This document shows positions 1-8,403 of a stretch of DNA of 64,000 nucleotides, in pieces. The notes beneath the pieces are model-generated. The model made no database searches. It saw only the letters and a list, made by a program, of their open reading frames with translations, and was not told where the DNA came from. The number at the start of each line of letters is the position of its first letter. Position 1 is the first letter of the stretch. Position numbers and translations under genes: made by a program. Origin of the DNA: Pseudomonas kilonensis (GTDB lineage: Bacteria > Pseudomonadota > Gammaproteobacteria > Pseudomonadales > Pseudomonadaceae); assembly GCF_001269885.1 (NCBI RefSeq), contig NZ_LHVH01000017.1:992001-1056000 (forward strand), written 5' to 3'.

Positions 1-1
1 G

Positions 2-463
2 TTGCGCTACGGCCTGCAAAACACCAAGAGTCGCATCACCGGCTTTCACGCCGACCGCACCGCCGAATTCGCCGCCACCGCGCTGCTCAACACCGGCCTG
101 GAAGGCTGGCTGCGGGAAAACATGAAAGGCCAGAAGGGCAACCTGCTGGTGCACACCAAAGCCATCGTCACCGACTTCACCAGCGACACGCCGACCATCC
201 TCAGCGGCAGCCACAACCTGAGCGCCGCCGCCAGCAGCGGCAACGACGAGAATTACCTGATCATCCAGGGCAACACCGACCTGGCCGACCGCTACGGGCT
301 GGAGTTGCTGCGTTTCTATGAACATTACCGCTTTCGCTACTTCGCGAAAAAACTCGCCCTCAAGCAGGTCAAGCCACTGGCAGTGGATGACAGTTGGAGT
401 GATGACTATTACCGCGAGGGGGATTTGCGGATGTTGTCCAGGGTGAGGTTTTGCGGGCGTTAG
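2..463 (+). CDS. Phospholipase D-family protein, C-terminal part (cut by window edge)
   Basis: The frame is open from the window edge, so the true start lies upstream and only the last ~153 residues are visible. They hold one HKD motif: HTKAIVTD followed by SGSHNLS, the HxK(x)4D...GSxN signature of the phospholipase D superfamily. Members are phosphodiesterases or phosphatidyltransferases and usually carry two such motifs; the other would be upstream. The exact substrate cannot be told from this piece. It ends at a TAG and is followed at short distance by a small secreted protein gene. Confidence 0.75.
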   Translation: MRYGLQNTKSRITGFHADRTAEFAATALLNTGLEGWLRENMKGQKGNLLVHTKAIVTDFTSDTPTILSGSHNLSAAASSGNDENYLIIQGNTDLADRYGLELLRFYEHYRFRYFAKKLALKQVKPLAVDDSWSDDYYREGDLRMLSRVRFCGR

Positions 464-518
464 GTGCGGTAGATTATCCGGTGCTAGCATAGGGCCATCT
501 ATCAGCCTGGAAGCTGTC

Positions 519-860
519 ATGAATCTCTGTCACGGAACGTCTGCTTTACTTCGCATCTGCGTCACGACCCTGGTGTTGGTGCTGTGTACTTCAGCCCTTG
601 CCGCCAATCAACCGTGTTCCGGACGCAAGGGCGGGATTGCCGGGTGTGACGGCGATACCTTCCTGTGCAACGACGGTTCCATCAGTGCTTCGAAGAAGTC
701 CTGTTCCGCTGTGCTGGGGCTTCGGAACGAGGCCCGGCCGCAATCGCTGCTCAAATCATCCGAGGGTTGCCAGTGCGGCAGTGGCAATTACTGCGTCGGG
801 CCTCGGGGCGGGGTCTATTGCCTCACGCCCGGCGGCAGCAAGAGCTACAAGCGCAAATAG
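519..860 (+). CDS. Small secreted cysteine-rich protein, unknown function
   Basis: This 113-residue protein has a clear signal peptide: a hydrophobic stretch at about residues 9-28 ends in SALA-A. The mature part is only ~85 residues and holds eight Cys, including a CQC pair, plus many Gly, Ser and basic residues at the end (KSYKRK). Eight Cys in an exported protein suggests a disulfide-stabilised periplasmic or secreted fold. I do not recognise the family. A purine-rich stretch (GGAAG) precedes the ATG. The gene stands alone between the phospholipase D-type gene and a REPIN. Confidence 0.7.
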   Translation: MNLCHGTSALLRICVTTLVLVLCTSALAANQPCSGRKGGIAGCDGDTFLCNDGSISASKKSCSAVLGLRNEARPQSLLKSSEGCQCGSGNYCVGPRGGVYCLTPGGSKSYKRK

Positions 861-882
861 CCCAGGTACGCCGCCGAACCCT

Positions 883-972
883 TGTGGGAGCGAGCTTGCT
901 CGCGATAGCGTCAGGTCAGTCGCCATCGATATTGACTGATATACCGCCATCGCGAGCAAGCTCGCTCCCACA
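883..972. repeat. REPIN (inverted REP pair)
   Basis: Two 24-base arms (883-906 and 949-972) are perfect reverse complements, beginning TGTGGGAGCGAGCTTGCTCG on the left. They flank a short spacer. This is the typical Pseudomonas REP doublet, dispersed by RAYT transposases in trans. The rest of the 861-1258 gap holds the promoter elements listed separately and no gene. Confidence 0.9.
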
Positions 973-1177
973 GGGTATCCATTTACACATTCCACAGTGG
1001 CTCCGTTTCGGTGCGCCGAGTGCGCCGAGTACCCGGCTTGGGGCCTTGTTACCCGTGCGTCGTGGCCAACGGTAGCAACAGTGGTCGCACGCAGATGCGA
1101 CTGTCCTGGCGTCTGTTTTTCCCATCTCCCTGATTTCCTTAACTTTCCTTTTTGCCCTCCCGCGGGCATCAAACCTG

Positions 1178-1193
1178 TGGCACACTTTCTGCT
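1178..1193 (+). promoter_or_regulatory. Candidate sigma-54 (-24/-12) promoter for the ABC importer operon
   Basis: TGGCACACTTTCTGCT matches the RpoN consensus TGGCACN5TTGCW except for one base in the -12 box, with the essential GG and GC at the correct spacing. Transcription would start near 1204, about 55 bases before the chosen start of the binding-protein gene. RpoN control of amino acid uptake systems is common in Pseudomonas. Confidence 0.5.
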
Positions 1194-1218
1194 GTCTATT
1201 CCGTTGTTACATACCATG

Positions 1219-1234
1219 TTCCGGTATAGCGGAA
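1219..1234. promoter_or_regulatory. Inverted repeat, possible operator
   Basis: TTCCG-GTATAG-CGGAA is a 5-6-5 inverted repeat just downstream of the predicted start site of the importer operon. It is a plausible site for a local regulator such as the IclR protein encoded at 4874, but this is only positional inference. Confidence 0.25.
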
Positions 1235-1258
1235 TAAACTCATTCTGGAGTGCTTGCC

Positions 1259-2107
1259 ATGCAACGCCGACCTTCCTTGTTCAAAGCGTGTGTTTTTCTC
1301 TTCGCGGCCACGACGGCTGCCATGGGGGTCGCTCAGGCGGCCGACAGCAAGCTGGACAGCGTGCTGCAGCGGGGGAAATTGATCGTGGGCACGGGCAGTA
1401 CCAATGCGCCGTGGCACTTCCAGGGAGCGGATGGCAAGTTGCAGGGCTTTGATATCGATATCGCGCGGATGGTCGCCAAGGGCCTGTTCAACGACCCGGA
1501 GAAAGTCGAGTTCGTGGTGCAGTCTTCCGATGCGCGCATTCCCAATCTGTTGACCGACAAGGTCGACATGAGCTGCCAGTTCATCACCGTCACCGCCAGC
1601 CGCGCCCAGCAAGTGGCGTTCACCTTGCCGTACTACCGCGAAGGGGTGGGCCTGCTGCTGCCGGCCAACAGCAAGTACAAGGAAATCGAAGACCTCAAGG
1701 CCGCCGGCGACGGCGTCACCGTGGCGGTGCTGCAGAACGTCTACGCCGAGGAACTGGTGCACCAGGCGCTGCCCAGGGCCAAGGTCGACCAGTACGACAG
1801 CGTCGACCTGATGTACCAGGCAGTGAACTCCGGCCGCGCCGATGCCGCCGCCACCGACCAGTCCTCGGTCAAATACCTGATGGTGCAGAACCCTGGCCGC
1901 TACCGCAGCCCGGCCTATGCCTGGAGCCCCCAAACCTACGCCTGTGCGGTCAAGCGCGGCGACCAGGACTGGCTGAACTTCGTCAACACCACCTTGCATG
2001 AAGCCATGACCGGCGTGGAGTTCCCCACCTATGCGGCGTCCTTCAAGCAGTGGTTCGGTGTCGAGCTGCCGTCGCCAGCGATCGGTTTCCCCGTTGAATT
2101 CAAATGA
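1259..2107 (+). CDS. Periplasmic substrate-binding protein of a polar amino acid-type ABC importer
   Basis: A 282-residue family 3 solute-binding protein. Residues 1-28 form a signal peptide ending AQA-A. The mature protein has the typical opening (LDSVLQRGKLIVGTG), the FDIDIARMVAKGLF segment and two alpha/beta lobes. An in-frame GTG nine bases upstream is possible, but the ATG at 1259 sits a normal distance from CTGGAG and gives the better signal peptide. It is the first gene of a tight operon with two permeases, an ATPase and a RidA protein. The ligand is unknown; the downstream PLP lyase and KDG kinase suggest an amino sugar acid or D-amino acid. Confidence 0.9.
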   Translation: MQRRPSLFKACVFLFAATTAAMGVAQAADSKLDSVLQRGKLIVGTGSTNAPWHFQGADGKLQGFDIDIARMVAKGLFNDPEKVEFVVQSSDARIPNLLTDKVDMSCQFITVTASRAQQVAFTLPYYREGVGLLLPANSKYKEIEDLKAAGDGVTVAVLQNVYAEELVHQALPRAKVDQYDSVDLMYQAVNSGRADAAATDQSSVKYLMVQNPGRYRSPAYAWSPQTYACAVKRGDQDWLNFVNTTLHEAMTGVEFPTYAASFKQWFGVELPSPAIGFPVEFK

Positions 2108-2161
2108 CCCTGTGAGCCCGGGGCGCCACTTGCGGGCGCTCCGTCGAAGGTACTGCCGACC

Positions 2162-2824
2162 ATGAATTATCAGTTGAACTTTGCCGCCGTCTGGCGCGAT
2201 TTCGACACCCTGCTGGCGGGGCTGGGCCTGGGGCTTTCCCTGGCGCTGGTGTCGATCGCCATCGGTTGCGTGATCGGCCTGGCGATGGCGTTCGCGTTGC
2301 TGAGCAAACATCGGGTCTTGCGGGTGCTGGCGTCGGTGTATGTCACGGTGATCCGCAATACGCCGATCCTGGTGTTGATCCTGTTGATCTACTTCGCCTT
2401 GCCGAGCCTGGGCATCCGCCTGGACAAGCTGCCGTCGTTCGTCATCACCCTCTCGCTGTACGCCGGGGCCTACCTGACCGAAGTGTTTCGCGGCGGGTTG
2501 TTGAGCATTCACAAGGGACAGCGTGAAGCCGGGCTGGCCATCGGCCTGGGCGAGTGGCAGGTGAAGGCCTACGTCACCGTGCCGGTGATGCTGCGCAACG
2601 TGTTGCCGGCCTTGTCGAACAACTTCATTTCGCTGTTCAAGGACACTTCCCTGGCGGCGGCGATTGCCGTGCCGGAGCTGACCTATTACGCCCGCAAGAT
2701 CAACGTGGAGAGCTACCGGGTGATCGAAACCTGGCTGGTGACCACGGCCCTGTATGTCGCGGCCTGTTACCTCATTGCCATGGTGCTGCGGTATTTCGAG
2801 CAGCGTCTGGCGATCCGCCGTTAG
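2162..2824 (+). CDS. ABC importer inner-membrane permease (His/Glu/Gln/Arg family)
   Basis: This 220-residue permease has about five membrane helices, starting near residue 20. The cytoplasmic EAA loop that docks the ATPase is visible as REAGLAIGLGEWQVKAYVTV at about residues 121-140. Size and motif match the HisM/GltK-type permeases for polar amino acids. It lies 54 bases after the binding-protein gene and 9 bases before a second permease gene, so the two probably form the heterodimeric channel. Confidence 0.92.
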   Translation: MNYQLNFAAVWRDFDTLLAGLGLGLSLALVSIAIGCVIGLAMAFALLSKHRVLRVLASVYVTVIRNTPILVLILLIYFALPSLGIRLDKLPSFVITLSLYAGAYLTEVFRGGLLSIHKGQREAGLAIGLGEWQVKAYVTVPVMLRNVLPALSNNFISLFKDTSLAAAIAVPELTYYARKINVESYRVIETWLVTTALYVAACYLIAMVLRYFEQRLAIRR

Positions 2825-2833
2825 GAGTCTCCC

Positions 2834-3496
2834 ATGTACGAATCACCCAGTTGGTTGCATGAGTTATGGGTTGCCCGCGACACCCTGTGGGCGGGCTTCC
2901 TGACCAGCGTGCAGTGTTCGCTGTTGGCGATTGTGTTGGGCACGTTGATCGGCTTGGTCGCCGGCCTGGTGCTGACCTATGGCCGGACCTGGATGCGTGC
3001 GCCGTTTCGCTTCTACGTCGACCTGATTCGCGGCACGCCGGTGTTCGTGCTGGTGCTGGCCTGCTTCTACATGGCCCCGGCCCTGGGCTGGCAGATCGGC
3101 GCGTTCCAGGCCGGGGTCCTGGGGCTGACGCTGTTCTGTGGCTCCCACGTCGCCGAGATCGTGCGCGGGGCCTTGCAGGCATTGCCCCGTGGTCAGATGG
3201 AAGCGAGCCAGGCCATTGGCCTGACCTTTTTCCAAGCGCTGGGTTATGTGCTGTTGCCCCAGGCCTTGCGGCAGATCTTGCCGACCTGGGTCAATTCCTC
3301 CACCGAGATCGTCAAGGCCTCGACCCTGCTGTCGGTGATCGGCGTTGCCGAACTGCTGCTCAGCACCCAGCAGATCATCGCCCGGACCTTCATGACCCTG
3401 GAGTTTTACCTGTTCGCCGGGTTTCTCTTTTTCATCATCAATTACGCCATCGAATTGCTCGGGCGACACATTGAAAAGCGGGTGGCCTTGCCATGA
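2834..3496 (+). CDS. ABC importer inner-membrane permease, second subunit
   Basis: A 220-residue paralogue of the preceding permease, again with about five helices. Its EAA loop is visible as [20 protein letters not shown]. The start follows GGAGTCTCCC closely. Its stop codon overlaps the ATPase gene start by four bases (ATGA), indicating translational coupling. It should pair with the 2162 permease in the membrane channel. Confidence 0.92.
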   Translation: MYESPSWLHELWVARDTLWAGFLTSVQCSLLAIVLGTLIGLVAGLVLTYGRTWMRAPFRFYVDLIRGTPVFVLVLACFYMAPALGWQIGAFQAGVLGLTLFCGSHVAEIVRGALQALPRGQMEASQAIGLTFFQALGYVLLPQALRQILPTWVNSSTEIVKASTLLSVIGVAELLLSTQQIIARTFMTLEFYLFAGFLFFIINYAIELLGRHIEKRVALP

Positions 3497-4299
3497 CTGA
3501 CGTCTCGAATTTCTCCAATACGAACTTATCCAACACCCAGCCGCTGCTGGACATTCGCGGCCTGCGCAAACAATACGGCCCGCTGGAAGTGCTCAAGGGC
3601 GTGGACCTGAGCATGCAGCGCGGCAACGTGGTTACGCTGATCGGCTCCAGCGGTTCGGGCAAGACCACGCTGCTGCGCTGCGTCAACATGCTGGAAGAAT
3701 TCCAGGGCGGGCAGATCATGCTCGACGGCGAGTCCATCGGTTACGACGACATCGACGGCAAGCGTGTGCGCCACGCCGAGAAAGTCATCGCCCGGCACCG
3801 GGCCATGACCGGCATGGCCTTCCAGCAATTCAACCTGTTCCCGCATTTGACCGCGTTGCAGAACGTGACCCTGGGCCTGCTCAAAGTGAAAAAGCTGCCC
3901 AAGGACGAGGCGGTGGCCCTGGCCGAGAAATGGTTGGAGCGGGTGGGCTTGTTGGAGCGGCGCGATCACTTTCCTGGTCAGTTGTCTGGCGGCCAGCAGC
4001 AGCGCGTGGCGATTGCCCGGGCGATTGCCATGAACCCCAGCCTGATGCTGTTCGACGAAGTGACCTCGGCCCTGGACCCGGAACTGGTTGGCGAAGTACT
4101 GAACGTGATCAAGGGCCTGGCCGAAGACGGCATGACCATGCTGCTGGTGACCCACGAAATGCGCTTCGCCTTCGAGGTCTCCGACAAGATCGTGTTCATG
4201 AACCAGGGCCGCATCGAAGAACAGGGGCCGCCGAAGGAATTGTTCGAACGGCCACAGTCGCCACGCCTGGCGGAATTTCTCAAGAACACGCGTTTTTAA
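3493..4299 (+). CDS. ABC importer ATP-binding protein
   Basis: A 268-residue ATPase. Walker A is GSSGSGKTT (residues 51-59), the signature is [15 protein letters not shown], Walker B is [14 protein letters not shown], and the H-loop is VTHEM. This is the GlnQ/HisP type that energises polar amino acid importers. It starts inside the end of the permease gene (ATGA overlap). The first ~15 residues (Ser/Asn-rich) are an unremarkable extension. A RidA-family gene follows 39 bases downstream in the same orientation. Confidence 0.93.
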   Translation: MTDVSNFSNTNLSNTQPLLDIRGLRKQYGPLEVLKGVDLSMQRGNVVTLIGSSGSGKTTLLRCVNMLEEFQGGQIMLDGESIGYDDIDGKRVRHAEKVIARHRAMTGMAFQQFNLFPHLTALQNVTLGLLKVKKLPKDEAVALAEKWLERVGLLERRDHFPGQLSGGQQQRVAIARAIAMNPSLMLFDEVTSALDPELVGEVLNVIKGLAEDGMTMLLVTHEMRFAFEVSDKIVFMNQGRIEEQGPPKELFERPQSPRLAEFLKNTRF

Positions 4300-4338
4300 T
4301 CCATTCAGCTTTCAATCGACTCAAGAAGGAGATAACCC

Positions 4339-4728
4339 ATGAGCATTACGCGCTACGGCACCGGCAGCACCGCAGGTGGAGGTCAGCCTCGGCCATTCGC
4401 CCGCGCCGTGGAAGCCGATGGCTGGCTGCACGTGTCCGGCCAGGTGCCGGCGGTGAACGGCGAGATCATTGTCGGCGGGATCGTCGAGCAGACCCACCAG
4501 ACCATGAAGAACCTGGTCGCCATTCTCGAGGAGGCCGGATACGGCCTGGAGGATGTGGTGCGCTGCGGCGTGTGGCTGGAAGACCCGCGGGATTTCTGGA
4601 GTTTCAACAAGGTCTTCGGCGAGTACTTCAGCCCGGAACACGCCCCGGCCCGAGCCTGCGTGCAGGCGAGCATGATGGTCGATTGCAAGGTCGAGATCGA
4701 TTGCGTCGCCTACAAGAAAAAAGCCTGA
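4339..4728 (+). CDS. RidA/YjgF family protein (enamine/imine deaminase)
   Basis: A 129-residue protein of the RidA (YjgF/YER057c/UK114) family, trimeric cytosolic hydrolases that release ammonia from enamine/imine intermediates of PLP enzymes. Visible hallmarks are the N-terminal GGGQPRPFARAVEADGW segment, SGQVP, and near the end ARACVQ (the family's functional Arg region) followed by VEIDCVAY. A strong AAGGAGATAACCC ribosome site precedes the ATG. As the last gene of the importer operon and next to a PLP lyase, it probably handles that lyase's imine product. Confidence 0.88.
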   Translation: MSITRYGTGSTAGGGQPRPFARAVEADGWLHVSGQVPAVNGEIIVGGIVEQTHQTMKNLVAILEEAGYGLEDVVRCGVWLEDPRDFWSFNKVFGEYFSPEHAPARACVQASMMVDCKVEIDCVAYKKKA

Positions 4729-4740
4729 ACCACGGGGGCC

Positions 4741-4810
4741 TCATCGCGGGCAAGCCTTGCTCCCACAAGGGAGCGCATTCTTCTGTGGGAGCATGGCTTG
4801 CCCGCGATAG
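4741..4810. repeat. REPIN (inverted REP pair)
   Basis: A left arm TCGCGGGCAAGCCTTGCTCC and a nearly perfect reverse-complement right arm (4784-4807) flank a ~16-base spacer. It separates the importer operon from the IclR gene and may also act as a transcript-end hairpin. Confidence 0.88.
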
Positions 4811-4873
4811 CGATCTATCAGGCGGCGCAGCAGTCTGGTTAAACTCCCGGCCAACTGAATGGGAACCAAAGAC

Positions 4874-5638
4874 ATGACCGAAGACACCATCAAACGCCGG
4901 GCCCGGGGACTGGATCGGGCGTTCGATATCCTCGATTTCCTCAAGGAAATCGGCCAGCCGCTGCGCCCGAACGATATTGCCAGCGGCATCGGCAGCCCCA
5001 AGTCCACGGTCTATGAACTGGTGGCGTCGCTGCTGGAGCGGCGCATCCTCGAGCCGGTGGGCAAGGAAGGCCATGTCTACCTGGGCCGCCAGTTGTACTT
5101 TCTCGGGCAGGCGCACCTGCGGCATTTCGATCTGAGCCGCGAGGCTGACCAGGCCTTGCAGGAGATCGTGCGCCAGACCCGGGAAACGGCGCAGATGTGC
5201 CTGCTCAACGGGCGCAAATACACCGTCGCGCTGATGAAGGAAGGCGAGCGGCATTTTCGCATTTCATCGGACATCGGGGAAAACGCGCCGATCCCGTGGA
5301 CGGCGTCAGGGCGCCTGCTACTGGCGCATCTGAGCGACCAGCAGATCGTCGACCTGATCGACCCCGACGATTTCATTTTGCCGGACGGCGAGCGCCTGCC
5401 CCTGGAGCAATTCCTCAAGGAAATCCGCCAGGCCGGCCTCGATGGGTTTTTCTCCTTCGACAGTGTCGCCGACACCTTCACCCACTGCTTCGCCGCACCG
5501 GTCAAAGACCCGAATGGCGTGGCCATCGCCACCCTGTGCATCGTCGCCCCACGGGCCGACGCCAAGAACAATTACGCCGACTACCGCCGGGTGCTGATCG
5601 AAAGCGCCAACCACCTGGCCCGTCGTATCAATGAATAG
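4874..5638 (+). CDS. IclR-family transcriptional regulator
   Basis: This 254-residue regulator has an N-terminal winged helix (GLDRAFDILDFLKEIGQPLRPNDIASGIGSPKSTVYELV, about residues 11-50) and a C-terminal IclR effector domain (FSFDSVADTFTHCFAAPV near 195-215). IclR proteins bind small carboxylic or sugar acids and repress or activate nearby catabolic genes. I chose the ATG at 4874, nine bases after GGGA; another ATG at 4859 has no ribosome site. It lies between the importer operon and the PLP lyase gene and is the likely regulator of both. Confidence 0.88.
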   Translation: MTEDTIKRRARGLDRAFDILDFLKEIGQPLRPNDIASGIGSPKSTVYELVASLLERRILEPVGKEGHVYLGRQLYFLGQAHLRHFDLSREADQALQEIVRQTRETAQMCLLNGRKYTVALMKEGERHFRISSDIGENAPIPWTASGRLLLAHLSDQQIVDLIDPDDFILPDGERLPLEQFLKEIRQAGLDGFFSFDSVADTFTHCFAAPVKDPNGVAIATLCIVAPRADAKNNYADYRRVLIESANHLARRINE

Positions 5639-5678
5639 ACAGCCACGGCACTAGCGGCCGTGTGCGAGGAGTTCGAAC

Positions 5679-6896
5679 ATGCCTTCCGCCATCCTTCATG
5701 CCGGCGTCGAGAAGGGCGCCGCCACCGTCGGCGCCCACCTGCTCCGGGACGTCAGCCTGCCAGCGCTGGTGCTGCATCACGCGGCGCTGGAGCACAACAT
5801 CCGCTGGATGCAAGATTTCGTCACCCGCAGCGGTGCCGAACTGGCGCCCCACGGCAAGACCAGCATGACCCCGGCGCTGTTTCGCCGGCAACTGGAGGCC
5901 GGCGCCTGGGGCCTGACCCTCGCCAGCGCCGTGCAGACCCGTGCCGCTTACGCCCATGGCGTGCGCCGGGTGTTGATGGCCAACCAATTGGTGGGCGCGC
6001 CGAACATGGCGCTGATTGCCGATTTGCTCGCCGACCCGGCGTTCGAATTCCACTGCCTGGTCGATCATCCGGATAATGTCGCTGACCTGGGCGCTTACTT
6101 CGCCTCTCGCGGCGTACGGATCAATGTGATGATCGAGTACGGCGTGGTCGGCGGGCGTTGTGGCTGCCGGACCGAAGCCGAGGTGTTGGCCCTGGCCGAG
6201 GCGATCCAGGCGCAACCGGCGCTGGCGTTGACTGGCATCGAAGGCTACGAAGGGGTGATCCACGGTGACCACGCCATCAGTGGCATTCGTGCGTTCGCGG
6301 CGTCCCTGGTGCGGTTGGCGGTGCAGTTGCAGGACAACGGCGCGTTTGCCATCGACAAACCGATCATCACCGCCTCGGGGTCGGCCTGGTACGACCTGAT
6401 CGCCGAATCCTTCGAAGCGCAGAATGCCCACGGACGGTTCCTCAGCGTGCTGCGTCCCGGCAGCTACGTGGCCCATGACCATGGCATCTACAAAGAGGCG
6501 CAGTGCTGCGTGCTGGAGCGCCGCAGCGACCTGCACGAAGGCCTGCGCCCGGCGCTGGAAGTCTGGGCCCATGTGCAATCGCTGCCGGAGCCGGGCTTCG
6601 CGGTGATCGCCCTGGGCAAGCGCGACGTGGCCTACGACGCTGGCTTGCCGGTGCCGCTCAAGCGCTACCAGCCCGGGTCGGACTCGCTGGCGGGTGACGA
6701 TGTGAGTGGCTGCAAGGTGACGGCGGTGATGGACCAGCATGCGTTCATGACCGTGGCGGCGGGGGTTGAGTTGCGGGTCGGGGACATCATCTCGTTCGGT
6801 ACGTCACATCCGTGCCTGACGTTCGACAAGTGGCGGGTGGGGTGCCTGGTGGATGAGCAGTTGCGGGTGGTCGAGAGCATGGAGACTTGTTTCTAG
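5679..6896 (+). CDS. Fold-type III PLP lyase (D-threonine aldolase/D-serine dehydratase-like; possible D-glucosaminate dehydratase)
   Basis: A 405-residue protein with the alanine racemase-type N-terminal barrel: LVLHHAALEHNIRWMQDF, then APHGKTSMTP with the presumed Schiff-base Lys. A C-terminal D-serine dehydratase-like domain has the metal-site region FGTSHPCLTFDKW near the end. These enzymes deaminate or cleave D-configured amino acids. The ATG follows GAGGAG. Neighbours are a RidA protein, an IclR regulator, an amino acid-type importer and a KDG kinase. D-glucosaminate dehydratase activity, giving 2-keto-3-deoxygluconate and ammonia, would link all of them. A general D-amino acid deaminase is the alternative. 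Confidence 0.8.
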   Translation: MPSAILHAGVEKGAATVGAHLLRDVSLPALVLHHAALEHNIRWMQDFVTRSGAELAPHGKTSMTPALFRRQLEAGAWGLTLASAVQTRAAYAHGVRRVLMANQLVGAPNMALIADLLADPAFEFHCLVDHPDNVADLGAYFASRGVRINVMIEYGVVGGRCGCRTEAEVLALAEAIQAQPALALTGIEGYEGVIHGDHAISGIRAFAASLVRLAVQLQDNGAFAIDKPIITASGSAWYDLIAESFEAQNAHGRFLSVLRPGSYVAHDHGIYKEAQCCVLERRSDLHEGLRPALEVWAHVQSLPEPGFAVIALGKRDVAYDAGLPVPLKRYQPGSDSLAGDDVSGCKVTAVMDQHAFMTVAAGVELRVGDIISFGTSHPCLTFDKWRVGCLVDEQLRVVESMETCF

Positions 6897-6914
6897 CCTT
6901 TGAACCGAGTTGCG

Positions 6915-7013
6915 GCTATCGCGGGCAAGCCTTGCTCCCACATTGATCGACTGTGAACACAAAATGGGTGTTTACCCAAGATCCCCTGTGGGAGCGAGCT
7001 TGCTCGCGATAGC
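6915..7013. repeat. REPIN with two different REP arm types
   Basis: The left arm (GCTATCGCGGGCAAGCCTTG...) and right arm (...GGGAGCGAGCTTGCTCGCGA) are inverted but belong to two sequence variants: the GGGCAAGCCTTGC type and the GAGCTTGCTC type. The pair is therefore a hybrid rather than a simple palindrome. Confidence 0.85.
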
Positions 7014-7049
7014 GGCCTGCCAGACACCGCTGAATTATCAGGATCATCC

Positions 7050-7967
7050 ATGAGCAACCCCAAACCCCGCATCGCCCTGATCGGCGAATGCATGATCGAA
7101 TTGCAACAACGCGCCGACGGCAGCCTGCTGCAGAGCTTCGGCGGCGACACCCTGAACACGGCGGTGTACCTGGCCCGCGCCTTGGGCGACAGGGGCGCGG
7201 TGGATTACGTCACCGCCCTGGGCGACGACAGCTTCAGTGATGCCATGTGCGCAAGCTGGGCCGCGGAGAACATCGGGCTGCAACGGGTCCAGCGCTTGCC
7301 AGGACGTCTGCCGGGTTTGTATTGCATCCAGACCGATGCGGCGGGGGAGCGGCGCTTCCTCTACTGGCGCAACGAGGCGGCGGTGCGCGATTGTTTTACC
7401 ACCCCGGCCGCCGGGCCGATCCTGGCCGCGTTGCTGGATTACGATGTGCTGTATTTCAGCGGCGTCACCCTGGCGGTGCTCGGCGAGCAGGGGCGTGGAA
7501 AACTCATCGAAACCCTGGTCGAAGCCCGTCGACGCGGGGCGCTGGTGGTGTTCGACAATAACTTCCGGTCCAGGCTCTGGGCCTCGATCGGAGCGGCGCG
7601 GGCGGCGTATCGCAGCGTCTTGCCCTATGTGGAGCTGGCGCTGCTGACCGTAGAGGATGAACAGGCATTGTTCGGTCATGCCGACAGCGAGGCGGTGTTC
7701 GCAGCCTATGCGCAGCTCGGCACGCCCGAGGTGGTGCTCAAGCGCGGTGCCGAGGCCTGCCTGATTCGTTGCGATGGCCAGTCCTATGAGGTGCCCGCCC
7801 TGCGGGTCGAGCGCGTCGTGGACACCACGGCGGCGGGGGACTCCTTCAGCGCCGCGTACCTGGCGAGTCGTTTGCTGGGCGGCAGCCCGGTGGAAGCGGC
7901 CGAGGCAGGGCACCTGTTGGCGAGCCGGGTGATTCAGGTGCCGGGGGCGTTGATGCCCAAGGACTGA
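7050..7967 (+). CDS. kdgK: PfkB-family sugar kinase, probable 2-keto-3-deoxygluconate kinase
   Basis: A 305-residue ribokinase-fold enzyme. PfkB motif 1 is GGDTLNTAVYLARALG (about residues 31-46) and motif 2 is DTTAAGDSFSAAYLA (about 258-272), which holds the catalytic Asp and the anion hole. Length and pattern fit KdgK, which makes 2-keto-3-deoxy-6-phosphogluconate for the Entner-Doudoroff aldolase. The ATG follows CAGGATCATCC. It is codirectional with the PLP lyase but separated by a REPIN. A fructokinase-type substrate cannot be excluded. Confidence 0.82.
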   Translation: MSNPKPRIALIGECMIELQQRADGSLLQSFGGDTLNTAVYLARALGDRGAVDYVTALGDDSFSDAMCASWAAENIGLQRVQRLPGRLPGLYCIQTDAAGERRFLYWRNEAAVRDCFTTPAAGPILAALLDYDVLYFSGVTLAVLGEQGRGKLIETLVEARRRGALVVFDNNFRSRLWASIGAARAAYRSVLPYVELALLTVEDEQALFGHADSEAVFAAYAQLGTPEVVLKRGAEACLIRCDGQSYEVPALRVERVVDTTAAGDSFSAAYLASRLLGGSPVEAAEAGHLLASRVIQVPGALMPKD

Positions 7968-7988
7968 TCGGGGGAATCGATGTACACC

Positions 7989-8052
7989 TGTGGGAGCAAA
8001 GCTGGCCTGTGGGAGCAAAGCTTTGCTCCCACAGGCAAGCTTTGTTTCCACA
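7989..8052. repeat. REP cluster with truncated extra half-units
   Basis: A short palindrome (TGTGGGAGCAAAGCTTTGCT and its complement) is flanked by an extra TGTGGGAGCAAAGC unit on the left and a degenerate CAAGCTTTGTTTCCACAG unit on the right. It resembles an early stage of the head-unit amplification seen at 12222. Confidence 0.75.
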
Positions 8053-8079
8053 GACAGGCTTCGCTGACAAAGTGACCGA

Positions 8080-8355
8080 TCAATCCCGGTAGAACACCTG
8101 CACCAGGTGATAGCCGAACTTGCTCTTGATCGGCCCATGCACCACCCGCAGCGGCTTCTTGAAAATCACCGCATCGATCACCCCGACCATCTGCCCCGGC
8201 CTTACTTCACCCAAATCGCCGCCGCGTTTGCCCGAAGGGCAGGTGGAGTATTTCTTGGCCAGCACGTCGAAAGCTTCGCCCTTGGCGATGCGTTGCTTGA
8301 GCTGTTCAGCTTCTTCGGCGGTTTTCACCAGGATATGGCGGGCTTGGGCTTTCAT
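8080..8355 (-). CDS. ppiC: Parvulin-type peptidyl-prolyl isomerase, single domain
   Basis: A 91-residue cytosolic parvulin: the protein is the catalytic rotamase domain alone, with no signal peptide. Typical elements are ARHILVKT at the start, YSTCPSGKRGGDLGEV in the middle and KFGYHLVQV at the end. It catalyses cis/trans isomerisation of X-Pro bonds. A second single-domain parvulin with the same architecture is encoded at 24487-24768. It is convergent with the kinase gene on its left and codirectional with the histidine kinase gene downstream. Confidence 0.92.
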   Translation of the reverse strand: MKAQARHILVKTAEEAEQLKQRIAKGEAFDVLAKKYSTCPSGKRGGDLGEVRPGQMVGVIDAVIFKKPLRVVHGPIKSKFGYHLVQVFYRD

Positions 8356-8403
8356 TGTTGCGGTGACCTGAACGGTGCGACGGGGCGGCGATTATGCCTC
8401 AAG

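Noticed and set aside
1196..2512. 438-codon open frame antisense to the binding-protein and permease genes
   Set aside because: It lies entirely over well-supported genes; composition (Arg/Gln/His-rich, no motif) is that of an antisense shadow in GC-rich DNA.
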